NCBI RefSeq assembly: GCF_006974105.1
Contig: NZ_CP036282.1
Location: forward strand, 3,596,001-3,660,000
Direction: 5' to 3'
DNA: 64,000 nt
Source of the DNA: Rhodoferax aquaticus
GTDB taxonomy: Bacteria; Pseudomonadota; Gammaproteobacteria; Burkholderiales; Burkholderiaceae_C
Shown here: positions 17,452-25,366 of the stretch, piece after piece
How positions within the stretch are numbered: position 1 is the stretch's first letter
How the letters are laid out: every line of letters begins with the position of its first letter
Made by a program: the position numbers and the translations under genes
The notes under the pieces: model-generated
Seen by the model: only the letters and a program-made list of their open reading frames with translations
What the model was told of the DNA's origin: nothing
Database searches by the model: none

Positions 17452-18306
17452 ATGAAATTTCAAGGTACCAAGAACTACGTTGCCACCCAAGATTTGATGC
17501 TCTCGGTCAATGCCGCCATGACCTTGCAGCGCCCGCTCTTGGTCAAAGGGGAGCCTGGCACCGGCAAAACCATGTTGGCCGAAGAAGTGGCGCAAGCGCT
17601 GGACATGCCGCTGCTGCAGTGGCATATCAAGTCCACCACCAAGGCGCAACAGGGCTTGTACGAATACGACGCCGTGAGCCGCTTGCGTGACTCACAGCTG
17701 TCGGATGTGGATGGTGGCCAGCGTGTCAAAGACATCAACAACTACATTGTCAAAGGCGTGCTGTGGCAGGCCTTCACGGCAGACCGCCAAGTGGCGCTCT
17801 TGATTGATGAGATTGACAAGGCCGACATCGAGTTCCCCAACGACTTGCTGCGCGAGATCGATCGCATGGAGTTCTACTGCTACGAAACGCGTGAACTCAT
17901 CCGTGCCAAACACCGCCCACTGGTGTTCATCACGTCGAACAACGAAAAAGAACTTCCCGACGCATTTTTGCGCCGCTGCTTCTTCCACTACATCAAGTTC
18001 CCCGATGCCACCACCATGCAAAGCATTGTGGATGTGCACTTCCCCGGCTTGAAAAAAGAGCTGCTGTCAGCGGCCATGAAAACTTTTTTTGATGTGCGCA
18101 ACCTACCAGGCCTGAAAAAGAAGCCCTCCACCAGTGAACTGCTGGACTGGCTCAAGCTGCTGCTGGCCGAGGACATTCCGCTGGAAGCCTTGCAAAGCAA
18201 GGACGAAAAGATGGCAGTGCCACCGCTGGTGGGCGCTTTGCTCAAAAACGAGCAAGACGTCACGCTGTTTGAAAAACTGATGTTCATGCAACGCCACAAC
18301 CGCTAA
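17452..18306 (+). CDS. MoxR-type AAA ATPase
   Basis: 284 residues. Walker A GEPGTGKTM at about 29-37, Walker B LLIDEIDKAD at about 117-126, sensor-1 VFITSNNEKELPDAFLRRC. MoxR ATPases work with VWA-domain partners in maturation of metal or cofactor centres or protein complexes; a VWA gene follows three genes later on the same strand (19184). The intervening small membrane protein and acetyltransferase are closely packed, so this looks like one operon of four genes. Confidence 0.93.
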   Translation: MKFQGTKNYVATQDLMLSVNAAMTLQRPLLVKGEPGTGKTMLAEEVAQALDMPLLQWHIKSTTKAQQGLYEYDAVSRLRDSQLSDVDGGQRVKDINNYIVKGVLWQAFTADRQVALLIDEIDKADIEFPNDLLREIDRMEFYCYETRELIRAKHRPLVFITSNNEKELPDAFLRRCFFHYIKFPDATTMQSIVDVHFPGLKKELLSAAMKTFFDVRNLPGLKKKPSTSELLDWLKLLLAEDIPLEALQSKDEKMAVPPLVGALLKNEQDVTLFEKLMFMQRHNR

Positions 18307-18323
18307 ACCACTGCAACCCTCCA

Positions 18324-18545
18324 ATGACGAACAAACTTTTAATCGAAGGCCTGTCCGACGCTGTGGGCTTTGTGGGCGGCGCGCTTCTTGGCTTTTGGGT
18401 CGGGCGAATGCTTGGCTTGGACTTGTTTGCCCCCGGTTACGGCAACGCCAGCATTGGCGCCATCGTGCTGGTGGGCTTGGGCGGAGGCTTAGGGCTACAA
18501 CTGGCCCGCCGCTGGCGCGTCAGTCGACAAAAGGGAGACAAATGA
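18324..18545 (+). CDS. Small glycine-rich two-helix membrane protein
   Basis: 73 residues, not recognised as a named family. Two hydrophobic stretches rich in glycine (VGFVGGALLGFWVGRMLG and IGAIVLVGLGGGLGLQLA) separated by a short loop, with a basic C-terminus (RRWRVSRQKGDK). Glycine spacing resembles tightly packed helix pairs. It lies 17 bases after the MoxR gene and its stop overlaps the GNAT start (ATGATG), so co-translation is expected. A membrane anchor for the MoxR/VWA system is a guess. Confidence 0.65.
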   Translation: MTNKLLIEGLSDAVGFVGGALLGFWVGRMLGLDLFAPGYGNASIGAIVLVGLGGGLGLQLARRWRVSRQKGDK

Positions 18546-19153
18546 TGGCCTTGTGTAGCCCCGTGACATTGACAGGTCAGTACGCCACCTTGGTCCCCCT
18601 GGCCCCAGAACACCATGACGACTTGGTAGAAGGTGTGCGTGATGGCGAGTTGTGGAAGCTGTGGTACACCGCCATTCCTACGCCGGAAGGCATGCAAGCC
18701 GAGATTCGCCGCCGCTTGGACTTGCAAAGCAAAGACTCCATGCTGCCGTTTGCCATTGTGGACAACGCGTCGGGCAAAGCCGTGGGCATGACCACTTACA
18801 TGAACATCGACAACGCCAATCGGCGGGTAGAGATTGGCTCCACCTGGTATCGCAAAAGCGTACAGCGCAGCCCCATCAACACCGAGTGCAAACTCATGCT
18901 GCTGGGCCACGCGTTTGACAGTTTGCAGTGCATTGCCGTGGAATTTAGAACGCACTTTTTCAACCACCAAAGCCGCGCAGGCATTGAGCGCTTGGGCGCC
19001 AAGCTCGACGGCGTGTTGCGCAGCCACCAGGTCAACCCACACCCTGACGCCAAAGGCACGCTGCGCGACACCTGCGTGTACAGCATCATTGCGCCCGAGT
19101 GGCCTACGGTGCGTGCGCACTTGCAATACCAACTGACCAAGCCCCGCGTCTAA
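18542..19153 (+). CDS. GNAT acetyltransferase, RimJ/RimL-like
   Basis: 203 residues. RimJ/RimL-type features: VTLTGQYATLVPLAPEHHDDL at the N-terminus, AVGMTTYMNIDNANRRVEIG strand pair, WYRKSVQRSPINTECKLMLL and the C-terminal NHQSRAGIERLGAKLDG. The family acetylates protein N-termini or small molecules; substrate unknown. Two in-frame Met codons overlap the preceding stop (ATGATG); either may initiate. The VWA gene follows by 30 bases. Confidence 0.85.
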   Translation: MMALCSPVTLTGQYATLVPLAPEHHDDLVEGVRDGELWKLWYTAIPTPEGMQAEIRRRLDLQSKDSMLPFAIVDNASGKAVGMTTYMNIDNANRRVEIGSTWYRKSVQRSPINTECKLMLLGHAFDSLQCIAVEFRTHFFNHQSRAGIERLGAKLDGVLRSHQVNPHPDAKGTLRDTCVYSIIAPEWPTVRAHLQYQLTKPRV

Positions 19154-19183
19154 GCGCTTGCCCGCACTTCAACCACCACTGCC

Positions 19184-20395
19184 ATGTTGCTTGACTTCTT
19201 TTACACCCTGCGCGCAGCCAAGCTCCCTGTGTCGGTCAAAGAGTACCTGACACTGCTAGAAGCCTTGCAAAAAGGGGTGGTGGGCCCAAACACCGTGGCC
19301 GACGAAGGCGATGCCAGCAGTGGCTACAAGATAGACGACTTTTACTACCTCGCCCGCACCGCGCTGGTCAAAGACGAAAAGCACTACGACAAGTTCGACC
19401 GCGCCTTTGCCGCCTACTTCAAAGGCGTGGAGATGATTGCGGACTTCACCAAAGACATCCCCGCCGACTGGTTGCGTAAAAACCTAGAGAAATTCCTCAC
19501 GCCCGAAGAGCAAGCCAAGCTGCAAAAAATGGGCTGGGACGAGCTCATGGACACGCTCAAGAAGCGCTTGGAAGAGCAAAACGAACGGCACGAAGGCGGC
19601 AATAAATGGATTGGCACGGGCGGCACCTCGCCCTTTGGTGCCTACGGCCAAAACCCGCAAGGCGTGCGTATAGGCCAAGACAAGGGGCGCAATAAAAGTG
19701 CAGTCAAAGTGTGGGACCAGCGGGCCTACAAAGACTACGACGACACGCAAGAGCTAGGTACCCGCAACATCAAAGTAGCGCTTCGCCGCCTGCGCAAATT
19801 TGCCCGCGAAGGCAACGAGCTAGAGCTAGACTTGGACGACACCATACGCAGCACGGCCGCCAACGCGGGCTACCTGGATATCAAGATGGTGCCCGAGCGG
19901 CACAACAATGTGAAAGTGTTGCTGCTCATGGACGTGGGTGGCACCATGGACGAACACATCCAACGCGTGGAAGAGTTGTTCAGCGCGGCCAAGACCGAAT
20001 TCAAGCACCTGGAGTTTTATTACTTCCATAACTGCGTGTACGACTTCATGTGGAAAAACAACCGCAGGCGCTTTGCCGAAAAGTTTGAAACCTGGGACAT
20101 CATCCGCAAGTACAACAAAGACTACAAACTGATCTTTGTGGGCGATGCCACCATGAGCCCGTACGAAATTTTGCAGCCCGGCGGCAGCGTGGAATACAAC
20201 AACGAAGAGCCCGGCGCCGAGTGGATGCAACGCCTGACCAACGCCTTCCCCAAATTCGCGTGGATCAACCCAGAGCCGCAAGGCGTGTGGCAGTACCGCC
20301 AAAGCATCAGCCTGATCCAGCAGTTGGTGCAGCAGCGCATGTACCCGCTGACACTCAAAGGCTTAGAAGAAGCCATGCGCCAGCTCACCAAGTAA
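19184..20395 (+). CDS. VWA (CoxE-like) domain protein
   Basis: 403 residues. Helical N-terminal region (about 1-150) with FFYTLRAAKLPVSVKEYLTL, then a linker with conserved RAYKDYDDTQELGTRNIKVA, then a von Willebrand A domain from about 240. The MIDAS start reads LLMDVGGTMDEH instead of DxSxS, so metal binding may be altered. It ends IQQLVQQRMYPLTLKGLEEAM. Paired with MoxR ATPase upstream. Family members are linked to assembly of CO dehydrogenase and other complexes; none of those genes is here. Confidence 0.88.
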   Translation: MLLDFFYTLRAAKLPVSVKEYLTLLEALQKGVVGPNTVADEGDASSGYKIDDFYYLARTALVKDEKHYDKFDRAFAAYFKGVEMIADFTKDIPADWLRKNLEKFLTPEEQAKLQKMGWDELMDTLKKRLEEQNERHEGGNKWIGTGGTSPFGAYGQNPQGVRIGQDKGRNKSAVKVWDQRAYKDYDDTQELGTRNIKVALRRLRKFAREGNELELDLDDTIRSTAANAGYLDIKMVPERHNNVKVLLLMDVGGTMDEHIQRVEELFSAAKTEFKHLEFYYFHNCVYDFMWKNNRRRFAEKFETWDIIRKYNKDYKLIFVGDATMSPYEILQPGGSVEYNNEEPGAEWMQRLTNAFPKFAWINPEPQGVWQYRQSISLIQQLVQQRMYPLTLKGLEEAMRQLTK

Positions 20396-20416
20396 AGAAT
20401 CGCTGCGCCCGTGCCC

Positions 20417-20422
20417 TAGAAT
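20417..20422 (+). promoter_or_regulatory. Candidate -10 box for tRNA-Arg
   Basis: TAGAAT followed by a GC-rich stretch (ACGGGCTC), the composition of stable-RNA promoters, 18 bases before the mature 5' end. The -35 region is poor. Confidence 0.4.
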
Positions 20423-20440
20423 ACGGGCTCTCTCTGCCAC

Positions 20441-20515
20441 GCCGCCGTAGTTCAATGGATAGAACGAGCGCCTCCTAAGCGCTAGATATGGGTTCGATTC
20501 CCGTCGGGGGCGCCA
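20441..20515 (+). tRNA. tRNA-Arg (CCU anticodon)
   Basis: 75 bases including encoded CCA. D stem GTTC/GAAC, anticodon stem AGCGC/GCGCT with loop CTCCTAA (anticodon CCT, reads AGG), T stem ATGGG/CCCGT with TTCGATT loop. The acceptor stem GCCGCCG/CGGGGGC pairs at six of seven positions; position 4 is G opposite G69. No variable-arm expansion. No integrase or direct repeat of the 3' end is seen nearby. Confidence 0.93.
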
Positions 20516-20573
20516 AGCGCGCAGAGTGTCGATGCATCCCCTCAAGCTAGTTGCCTGCGGTTATCAAGCCTAA

Positions 20574-20628
20574 CTAGCCGTTAGCGCGCATCCACATTGC
20601 GCAGACCGCTTCAAAGTTCATAGCAGAC
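20574..20628 (-). repeat. Dispersed repeat copy, intergenic
   Basis: On the reverse strand: GCTATGAACTTTGAAGC, then TGCGCAATGTGGATG, then CGCGCTAACGGC. It shares TGCGCAATGTGGATG with the copy in the M16 peptidase gene at 41.9 kb, so these two are the closest pair. It lies downstream of tRNA-Arg; the rest of this 226-base gap shows nothing recognisable. Confidence 0.65.
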
Positions 20629-20741
20629 CGTCTAGCTGCGATGTTGCCCACTTTGCTGGGCATCCAACCTGCGCCTCAGTGGCAACCGTTTTGCCAAGGA
20701 TGCGCAGCCCTTCACACACGACACCTGAATGCGCTTGCCGC

Positions 20742-21044
20742 TCAAGCCTTAGCAAAAGTCACTTGCGCTGCTGGGGTGTGTTCACATGCCACCCAAGGCA
20801 AGACTTGGCAGCCACAATGCGCCGGAGCTAGCGCTGGTCCCGTGCGTACACCGGTCGCAGAGAGCTTGCTAGGCGCTGGGGCGGGCGTAGCACGCGCAGC
20901 AGCCAGGTCAGGAATCCACTTGGCAAATGGCGTCAGGTCTTCGACATCGGTGATGTACCACACCTTGCGCGTACCGTCCCAGCGGGCGCCCAAGGCTTTA
21001 GCAGCGTCTTTTTCGGCAAATGGGGTGACAAGGTTGATTCGCAT
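20742..21044 (-). CDS. DUF5710 domain protein with Cys/His-rich tail
   Basis: 100 residues. The N-terminal DUF5710 domain (about 1-46, MRINLVTPFAEKDAAKALGA then RKVWYITDVEDLTPFAKWIP) is a small fold often tied to nucleic-acid processing enzymes. An Ala/Pro-rich linker follows, then a tail with HCGCQVLPWVACEH, a CxC...CxH set that could bind zinc. MRINLVTPF is the family start; the 9 codons upstream are ignored. Function unknown. Confidence 0.72.
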   Translation of the reverse strand: MRINLVTPFAEKDAAKALGARWDGTRKVWYITDVEDLTPFAKWIPDLAAARATPAPAPSKLSATGVRTGPALAPAHCGCQVLPWVACEHTPAAQVTFAKA

Positions 21045-21078
21045 GGGGGGATTATTGCAAGCAAACAGCAATCACCTC

Positions 21079-21606
21079 TCACACCGCTCGGTAGAAAAAC
21101 GTAGTCTTGCACAGCCCCCCATGCGGCAAGAGGGCGAAGTCGGGCACTTCGCCCACACGCTGCCAGCCCATGCGGGTGTACAAGCGCTCAGCCTCTGGGC
21201 TGGAGGTATCTAAGACCAACAGGGTTTTGCGGTGGGCCGCTGCCGATGCGTGGGCGGCTTGCATGAGGACGGCGCCCAAGCCTTGTTTGCGGGCGCGGCG
21301 GTGCACCAGCATTTTGGATACCTCTGCCCGATGCGGCTGGTTTTCAGGTTGGTCTAAGACCACTTGCACCGTGCCCACAATGCCCTGGGCATCGTCCACC
21401 ACATGCAGCACGCGCAGCCCCGCTTGCGCATCGGCCAGCACGCGCTCCCAAAACCCACGCGCCCGCTCGGGCGAAAGTGGGTGCATGAAGCTGACCGACG
21501 CCCCGCCCTCCACGCAGTCGATCAGCAAATCAACCAGCGCTTGCAACTCCCCCTGTGTGGCGTGGGTCAGGGTGCGAACAGTAGGCAAAGGTGCGACGTT
21601 AGACAT
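21079..21606 (-). CDS. GNAT family N-acetyltransferase
   Basis: 175 residues. GNAT motif A is VSKMLVHRRARKQGLGAVLMQ (about 95-115), preceded by IVGTVQVVLDQPEN and followed by LDTSSPEAERLYTRMGWQRVGEVPDFALLPHGG. This closely resembles the short acetyltransferases found with XRE-cupin regulators. Start overlaps the regulator stop as TGATG, so the two are translationally coupled. Substrate unknown. Confidence 0.88.
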   Translation of the reverse strand: MSNVAPLPTVRTLTHATQGELQALVDLLIDCVEGGASVSFMHPLSPERARGFWERVLADAQAGLRVLHVVDDAQGIVGTVQVVLDQPENQPHRAEVSKMLVHRRARKQGLGAVLMQAAHASAAAHRKTLLVLDTSSPEAERLYTRMGWQRVGEVPDFALLPHGGLCKTTFFYRAV

Positions 21607-22199
21607 CAGGGGCTCCAAGGTTTGGCGAGGTTGGCAATCACCACGGCGTAGCGCGCGGTGTGTTGGGTAGGGTTGTGGTAGGCCATGGTTTGGTTGAGGA
21701 CCATGACCAGGCAGTCACCCGTATGCAAGGTGTGCGTGGTGGTGCCCAGGGTGACCTCCATAGTGCCCTCTAAGATCCAGATTTGCTGCTGCACCACAGG
21801 CTCACGCGTTGTGCTTTCGTACATGACTCTGGCCTGCGGTGGAAACAAGACTTCAACGATTTGCACCGCAGCGCCTAGGCTAGCGGGCGTGACGTTGCGG
21901 CGCACATAGCCTGAGTGCGGGTCTTGCCATAGCAGTTGGTCTGCGTAGCGCGCAATCGGCTCGGTTGTGGCTTGCGGGTTCTCAAACAGAGAAGCCAAGG
22001 TGACGTTGAGCCCGGTGGCAATGCGCTCCAACACCACGGCGGTGGGGCTGCTCTCGCCCCGCTCGACCAAGGACAACATGGAGCGACTGACGCCACTGCG
22101 GGTGGACAAAACGTCTAGCGAGTAGCCGCCCTGGGCCCGCAAGTCGCGCACACGCTGGGCGATGCGTTGGTTTAATTCGATGGCAGGAGATTCTTTCAT
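21606..22199 (-). CDS. XRE-cupin transcriptional regulator
   Basis: 197 residues. N-terminal helix-turn-helix (about 10-65: IAQRVRDLRAQGGYSLDVLS then SGVSRSMLSLVERGESSPT), C-terminal cupin domain (about 105-185) with QQQIWILEGTMEVTLGTTTH and HTGDCLVMVLNQTMAYHNPT. Such regulators sense small molecules and usually control themselves and an adjacent enzyme, here the coupled acetyltransferase. Upstream Met codons exist, but the promoter TTGAGT-18-TATAAT places transcription start at the ATG of MKESPAIEL, which decides this start. Confidence 0.9.
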   Translation of the reverse strand: MKESPAIELNQRIAQRVRDLRAQGGYSLDVLSTRSGVSRSMLSLVERGESSPTAVVLERIATGLNVTLASLFENPQATTEPIARYADQLLWQDPHSGYVRRNVTPASLGAAVQIVEVLFPPQARVMYESTTREPVVQQQIWILEGTMEVTLGTTTHTLHTGDCLVMVLNQTMAYHNPTQHTARYAVVIANLAKPWSP

Positions 22200-22236
22200 G
22201 GTGGAAATTATATCCACCATACTGGAATTCACTCAA
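22198..22236 (-). promoter_or_regulatory. XRE promoter overlapped by a perfect inverted repeat
   Basis: On the coding strand TTGAGT (22236-22231), an 18-base spacer, and TATAAT (22212-22207). The inverted repeat ATGGTGGA (22198-22205) / TCCACCAT (22213-22220) brackets the -10 and reaches the start codon. Predicted transcription start is at or within a base or two of the ATG, so the mRNA would be leaderless, and a bound repressor would block the promoter. Confidence 0.7.
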
Positions 22237-22297
22237 TCCTCCTACGCCAACGAGCCCGTTGGCATGCCTGCAATGTGTCTAACAGGTGCGCTCTGAG

Positions 22298-23041
22298 CTA
22301 AGCGTTCGGCGCTCGCATGGCTTGGATGGTGTTGCGCAGGTCGTGCGCCCAGGCTCGGCGGTCGCGGCCGTCGGCGGTTTGCGGGGTGCCATAGTGCACC
22401 ACGGCATGGACGTTGTCGGCACACAGGGTGCGCCATAAGGAAGTGAGCAAACTGTCATCACCGATGTAGCAAGGGGCAAAGCTGAGGGCGCCGCTTGGGC
22501 CATCCACAAAGCTCAGTGCCACGGGTTGAATCGGAGCATTCGCCGCAATGGCGGCCTGGAGCAAGTTGGCATGAAAGGGCAAGACAGTTTGGCCGTCGCC
22601 CGTGGTGCCTTCAGGAAAGACGGCAAGCACATCGCCCTGCTGCAAGCATTCGGCCATGTGGTGGACCACCCGCACCGCGTCACGGCGGGAGTCGCGCTCA
22701 ATAAAGACTGTTCCTGCGCCACTGGCCAAGGTGCCCACCACGGGCCAGTGCTTGACGTCGGCTTTGGAGATAAAGCGGCAATAGCGCGCGGCGTGCATGA
22801 CGATGATGTCCAGCCACGAGATATGGTTGGCCACCAAGAGCAAAGGCCCTTGCTGTGGCAGCGCTCCTTTTACTACCAATTTAATAGCTAGCCGCGCAAG
22901 TAGCATGCGCGCCCAAGCACTAATTCGCTCTTCTTTTTGTGCAGCAGTTAGCTTAGGAAACGTCCACCACAGCGTGAACACGCCGCCCAGCAAATGTTGC
23001 ACCACGAGGCACAGTCGCCCCAAGGCGCGCAGGGTCTTCAT
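22298..23041 (-). CDS. 1-acyl-sn-glycerol-3-phosphate acyltransferase (PlsC family)
   Basis: 247 residues. Acyltransferase block I NHISWLD (HX4D) at about 72-78, block II KADVKHWPVVG and FIERDSRRD, block III VFPEGTTGDG. An N-terminal hydrophobic segment (LCLVVQHLLGGVFTLWW) anchors it at the membrane. It makes phosphatidic acid or a related lipid. It follows pyrC' by 33 bases on the same strand and may be the last gene of the pyr operon. A dispersed-repeat copy underlies residues about 39-57 (WARMLLARLAIKLVVKGAL). Confidence 0.88.
   Translation of the reverse strand: MKTLRALGRLCLVVQHLLGGVFTLWWTFPKLTAAQKEERISAWARMLLARLAIKLVVKGALPQQGPLLLVANHISWLDIIVMHAARYCRFISKADVKHWPVVGTLASGAGTVFIERDSRRDAVRVVHHMAECLQQGDVLAVFPEGTTGDGQTVLPFHANLLQAAIAANAPIQPVALSFVDGPSGALSFAPCYIGDDSLLTSLWRTLCADNVHAVVHYGTPQTADGRDRRAWAHDLRNTIQAMRAPNA
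22871..22925 (+). repeat. Dispersed repeat copy in plsC gene
   Basis: CAATTTAATAGCTAGCCGCG then CAAGTAGCATGCGCGCCCAAGC follows the family core ATTTnATAGCTGCTTGCGCA...GGGCGC in forward orientation, antisense to the gene. The host protein keeps normal family length here. Confidence 0.5.
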
Positions 23042-23074
23042 CCCTTGTTCTCCAAGCCCACGGTCCGCACCGTT

Positions 23075-24367
23075 TTACGCTTGGTAGGCCACATGGCCAG
23101 CGACCAAGGTAGCCCGCACGCGACCTTGCAACTCGTAGCCACCAAAAGGGGTGTGCTTACCTTGGCTGCGCAAAGCAGAGGGCTCCACGCGCCACTCAGC
23201 TTGCGGGTCGAACACGCACACATCTGCCACAGCGCCTACGCGCAATTGGCCCAGGCCCGCTGCAGCGGCCACTTTGCTTTTTGCCAGCACTTGGGCGGGC
23301 CGCGCACTCACGGTGGCCAGGGCTTGGGCGATAGATAAGCCGCTGTCTTGCGCCCACTTAAGGGCCAAGCTCAGCAGCAGCTCTAGGCCGGTGGCGCCGG
23401 GTTCGCTCTCGGCAAACGGCAGCGCCTTCTCGTCTTCACCCACCGCCGTGTGGTCAGACACCAGTGCGTCAATGGTGCCGTCGGCCAAGGCAGCACGCAG
23501 CGCGTCACGGTCGCGCTGCTGGCGCAGGGGTGGCGTCAAGCGCATGCGGCTGTCGAAGTAGCCAATGTCCACGTCCGTGAGGTGCAAGGAGTTCACGCTG
23601 ACGTCGCAGGTGACGGGCAGGCCTTCTTGCTTGGCTTGGCGGACCAAAGCCACGCCTGCCGCACTGCTGATTCTGCACAGGTGCACAGGCGCGCCGGTGG
23701 AACGCATCAGCTCGAAAATGGTGTGCAAGGCAATGGTTTCTGCTGCCACCGGTATGCCGCTCAAGCCCATGCGAGTCGCCAGCGGTCCGCTAGCAGCCAC
23801 ACCTTTACCCAAGTGAAACTCTTGCGGCCGCAACCACACGGGGTAGCCAAAGGTGCTGGCGTATTGCAAGGCACGCTGCAAGACTTGGGTGTTGCTCAGC
23901 GCTACCTCAGCTTGGCCAAAACCTACGCAGCCCGCTTGGGTGAGTTCCAGCATTTCGGTCAGCACTTCGCCCTTGAGGCTGCGCGTTAAGGCGCCTAGCG
24001 GAAACACCCGCGAGAGCTTGAGTCGCTCTGCGCGGTATCGCAGCATTTCGACCAAGCCGGGCTCGTCCAGCACGGGGTCAGTATCTGGCGGGCAGACCAC
24101 GGTGGTCACACCACCGGCAACGGCTGCTGCCAACTCGGTGGCGAGCTTACCTTCATGTTCATGGCCGGGCTCTCCTAGGCGTACCGACAGATCCACCAAG
24201 CCAGGGCTAACAACCAGCCCTTGGGCTTGCAGCGTGGTGTCGGGCGCAAAGCCGCTGGGGCTACTACCAATGGACAGCACTTTGCCATCCGCAATAGCCA
24301 AATCGCCAACCTGATCGAGGCCAGAAGCGGGGTCGATGATGCGACCGCTTTGAATGAGAATGTTCAT
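23075..24367 (-). CDS. pyrC': Dihydroorotase-like PyrC' (metal ligands lost)
   Basis: 430 residues of the type I dihydroorotase fold. Active enzymes have DxHxHLREPG; here it reads DLSVRLGEPG, so both His are gone (Ser61, Arg63). The later His of HxSTA is replaced in VHLCRISSAAG, and DHAPH reads SDHTAV. It therefore cannot bind the binuclear zinc. In Pseudomonas an equivalent inactive protein is a structural partner of aspartate transcarbamoylase; pyrB lies 34 bases upstream, which supports the same role. Active dihydroorotase must be encoded elsewhere. MNILIQSGRIIDP is the start; 19 upstream codons are atypical. Confidence 0.88.
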   Translation of the reverse strand: MNILIQSGRIIDPASGLDQVGDLAIADGKVLSIGSSPSGFAPDTTLQAQGLVVSPGLVDLSVRLGEPGHEHEGKLATELAAAVAGGVTTVVCPPDTDPVLDEPGLVEMLRYRAERLKLSRVFPLGALTRSLKGEVLTEMLELTQAGCVGFGQAEVALSNTQVLQRALQYASTFGYPVWLRPQEFHLGKGVAASGPLATRMGLSGIPVAAETIALHTIFELMRSTGAPVHLCRISSAAGVALVRQAKQEGLPVTCDVSVNSLHLTDVDIGYFDSRMRLTPPLRQQRDRDALRAALADGTIDALVSDHTAVGEDEKALPFAESEPGATGLELLLSLALKWAQDSGLSIAQALATVSARPAQVLAKSKVAAAAGLGQLRVGAVADVCVFDPQAEWRVEPSALRSQGKHTPFGGYELQGRVRATLVAGHVAYQA

Positions 24368-24401
24368 GGGGTTGCGTCCTTCCGTATGCGTGCCAACAGG
24401 C

Positions 24402-25364
24402 TCAGGCTTCGTTGCCCGCCACAATGCTCATCACGGCCATACGCACCGCAATACCAAACGTCACCTGAGGCAAGATCACGCTTTGCGCGCCATCCACCAC
24501 GGTGGAGTCAATCTCTACGCCGCGGTTGATGGGGCCTGGGTGCATGACGATGGCGTCTGGCTTGGCCAATTGCAGCTTTTCTGGCGTGAGGCCAAAGCTC
24601 TTGAAGTATTCGTGCGACGAGGGCAACAGCGCGCCGCTCATGCGTTCGTTTTGCAAGCGCAACATGATCACCACGTCGCAGTCTTTGATGCCCTCTTCCA
24701 GCGTGTGGCACACCCGCACGCCCATGTGCGCCATGTCCGACGGCACCAAGGTTTTTGGGCCGACCACGCGCACTTCGGCGCAGCCTAGTGTTGTCAGCGC
24801 GTGAATGTCAGAGCGGGCCACGCGTGAGTGCAACACGTCGCCCACGATGGCCACGGTGAGGTTGCTGAAATCTTTCTTGAAGTGCCGGATGGTGAACATG
24901 TCCAGCAAACCCTGGGTGGGGTGGGCGTGGCGTCCGTCCCCTGCATTGATTACGTGGACGTGCGGCGCTACGTGCTGCGCAATCAGGTAGGGGGCGCCAG
25001 ACTCACTGTGGCGCACGACAAACACGTCCGCGGCCATGGCGCTGAGGTTGGCAATGGTGTCTAGCAATGACTCGCCCTTGGAGGCAGACGAGCGTGCGAT
25101 GTCGAGGTTGATCACGTCCGCTGACAAACGGGTGGCCGCAATTTCAAAGGTGGTGCGTGTGCGTGTGGAGTTCTCGAAGAACAGGTTGAACACGCTTTTG
25201 CCACGTAAGAGTGGCACCTTCTTCACCTCGCGGTCATTGACCGAGACGAAGTTGGTTGCAGTGTCCAGAATATGGGTCAGTATGCTTTTGGGCAGCCCTT
25301 CTATTGAGAGCAAATGCACCAGCTCGCCATTTTTGTTGAGCTGCGGGTTACGTTTGTAGAGCAT
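24402..25364 (-). CDS. pyrB: Aspartate carbamoyltransferase catalytic subunit
   Basis: 320 residues. Carbamoyl-phosphate loop [15 protein letters not shown] at about 61-75, [12 protein letters not shown] at about 142-153, and aspartate-binding LRLQNERM. It catalyses the committed step of pyrimidine synthesis. The N-terminus has a short extension before [12 protein letters not shown], as in class A transcarbamoylases that assemble with PyrC'. No pyrI regulatory gene is present. It follows pyrR by 2 bases. Confidence 0.96.
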   Translation of the reverse strand: MLYKRNPQLNKNGELVHLLSIEGLPKSILTHILDTATNFVSVNDREVKKVPLLRGKSVFNLFFENSTRTRTTFEIAATRLSADVINLDIARSSASKGESLLDTIANLSAMAADVFVVRHSESGAPYLIAQHVAPHVHVINAGDGRHAHPTQGLLDMFTIRHFKKDFSNLTVAIVGDVLHSRVARSDIHALTTLGCAEVRVVGPKTLVPSDMAHMGVRVCHTLEEGIKDCDVVIMLRLQNERMSGALLPSSHEYFKSFGLTPEKLQLAKPDAIVMHPGPINRGVEIDSTVVDGAQSVILPQVTFGIAVRMAVMSIVAGNEA

Positions 25365-25366
25365 GC

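Noticed and set aside
20441..20741. tRNA-Arg as an integration site for a mobile element
   Set aside because: No integrase, no direct repeat of the tRNA 3' end, and only ordinary chromosomal genes follow.
20641..21213. 190-codon frame across the DUF5710 region
   Set aside because: Antisense to the DUF5710 gene, which has a recognisable domain; the translated sequence shows no family features.
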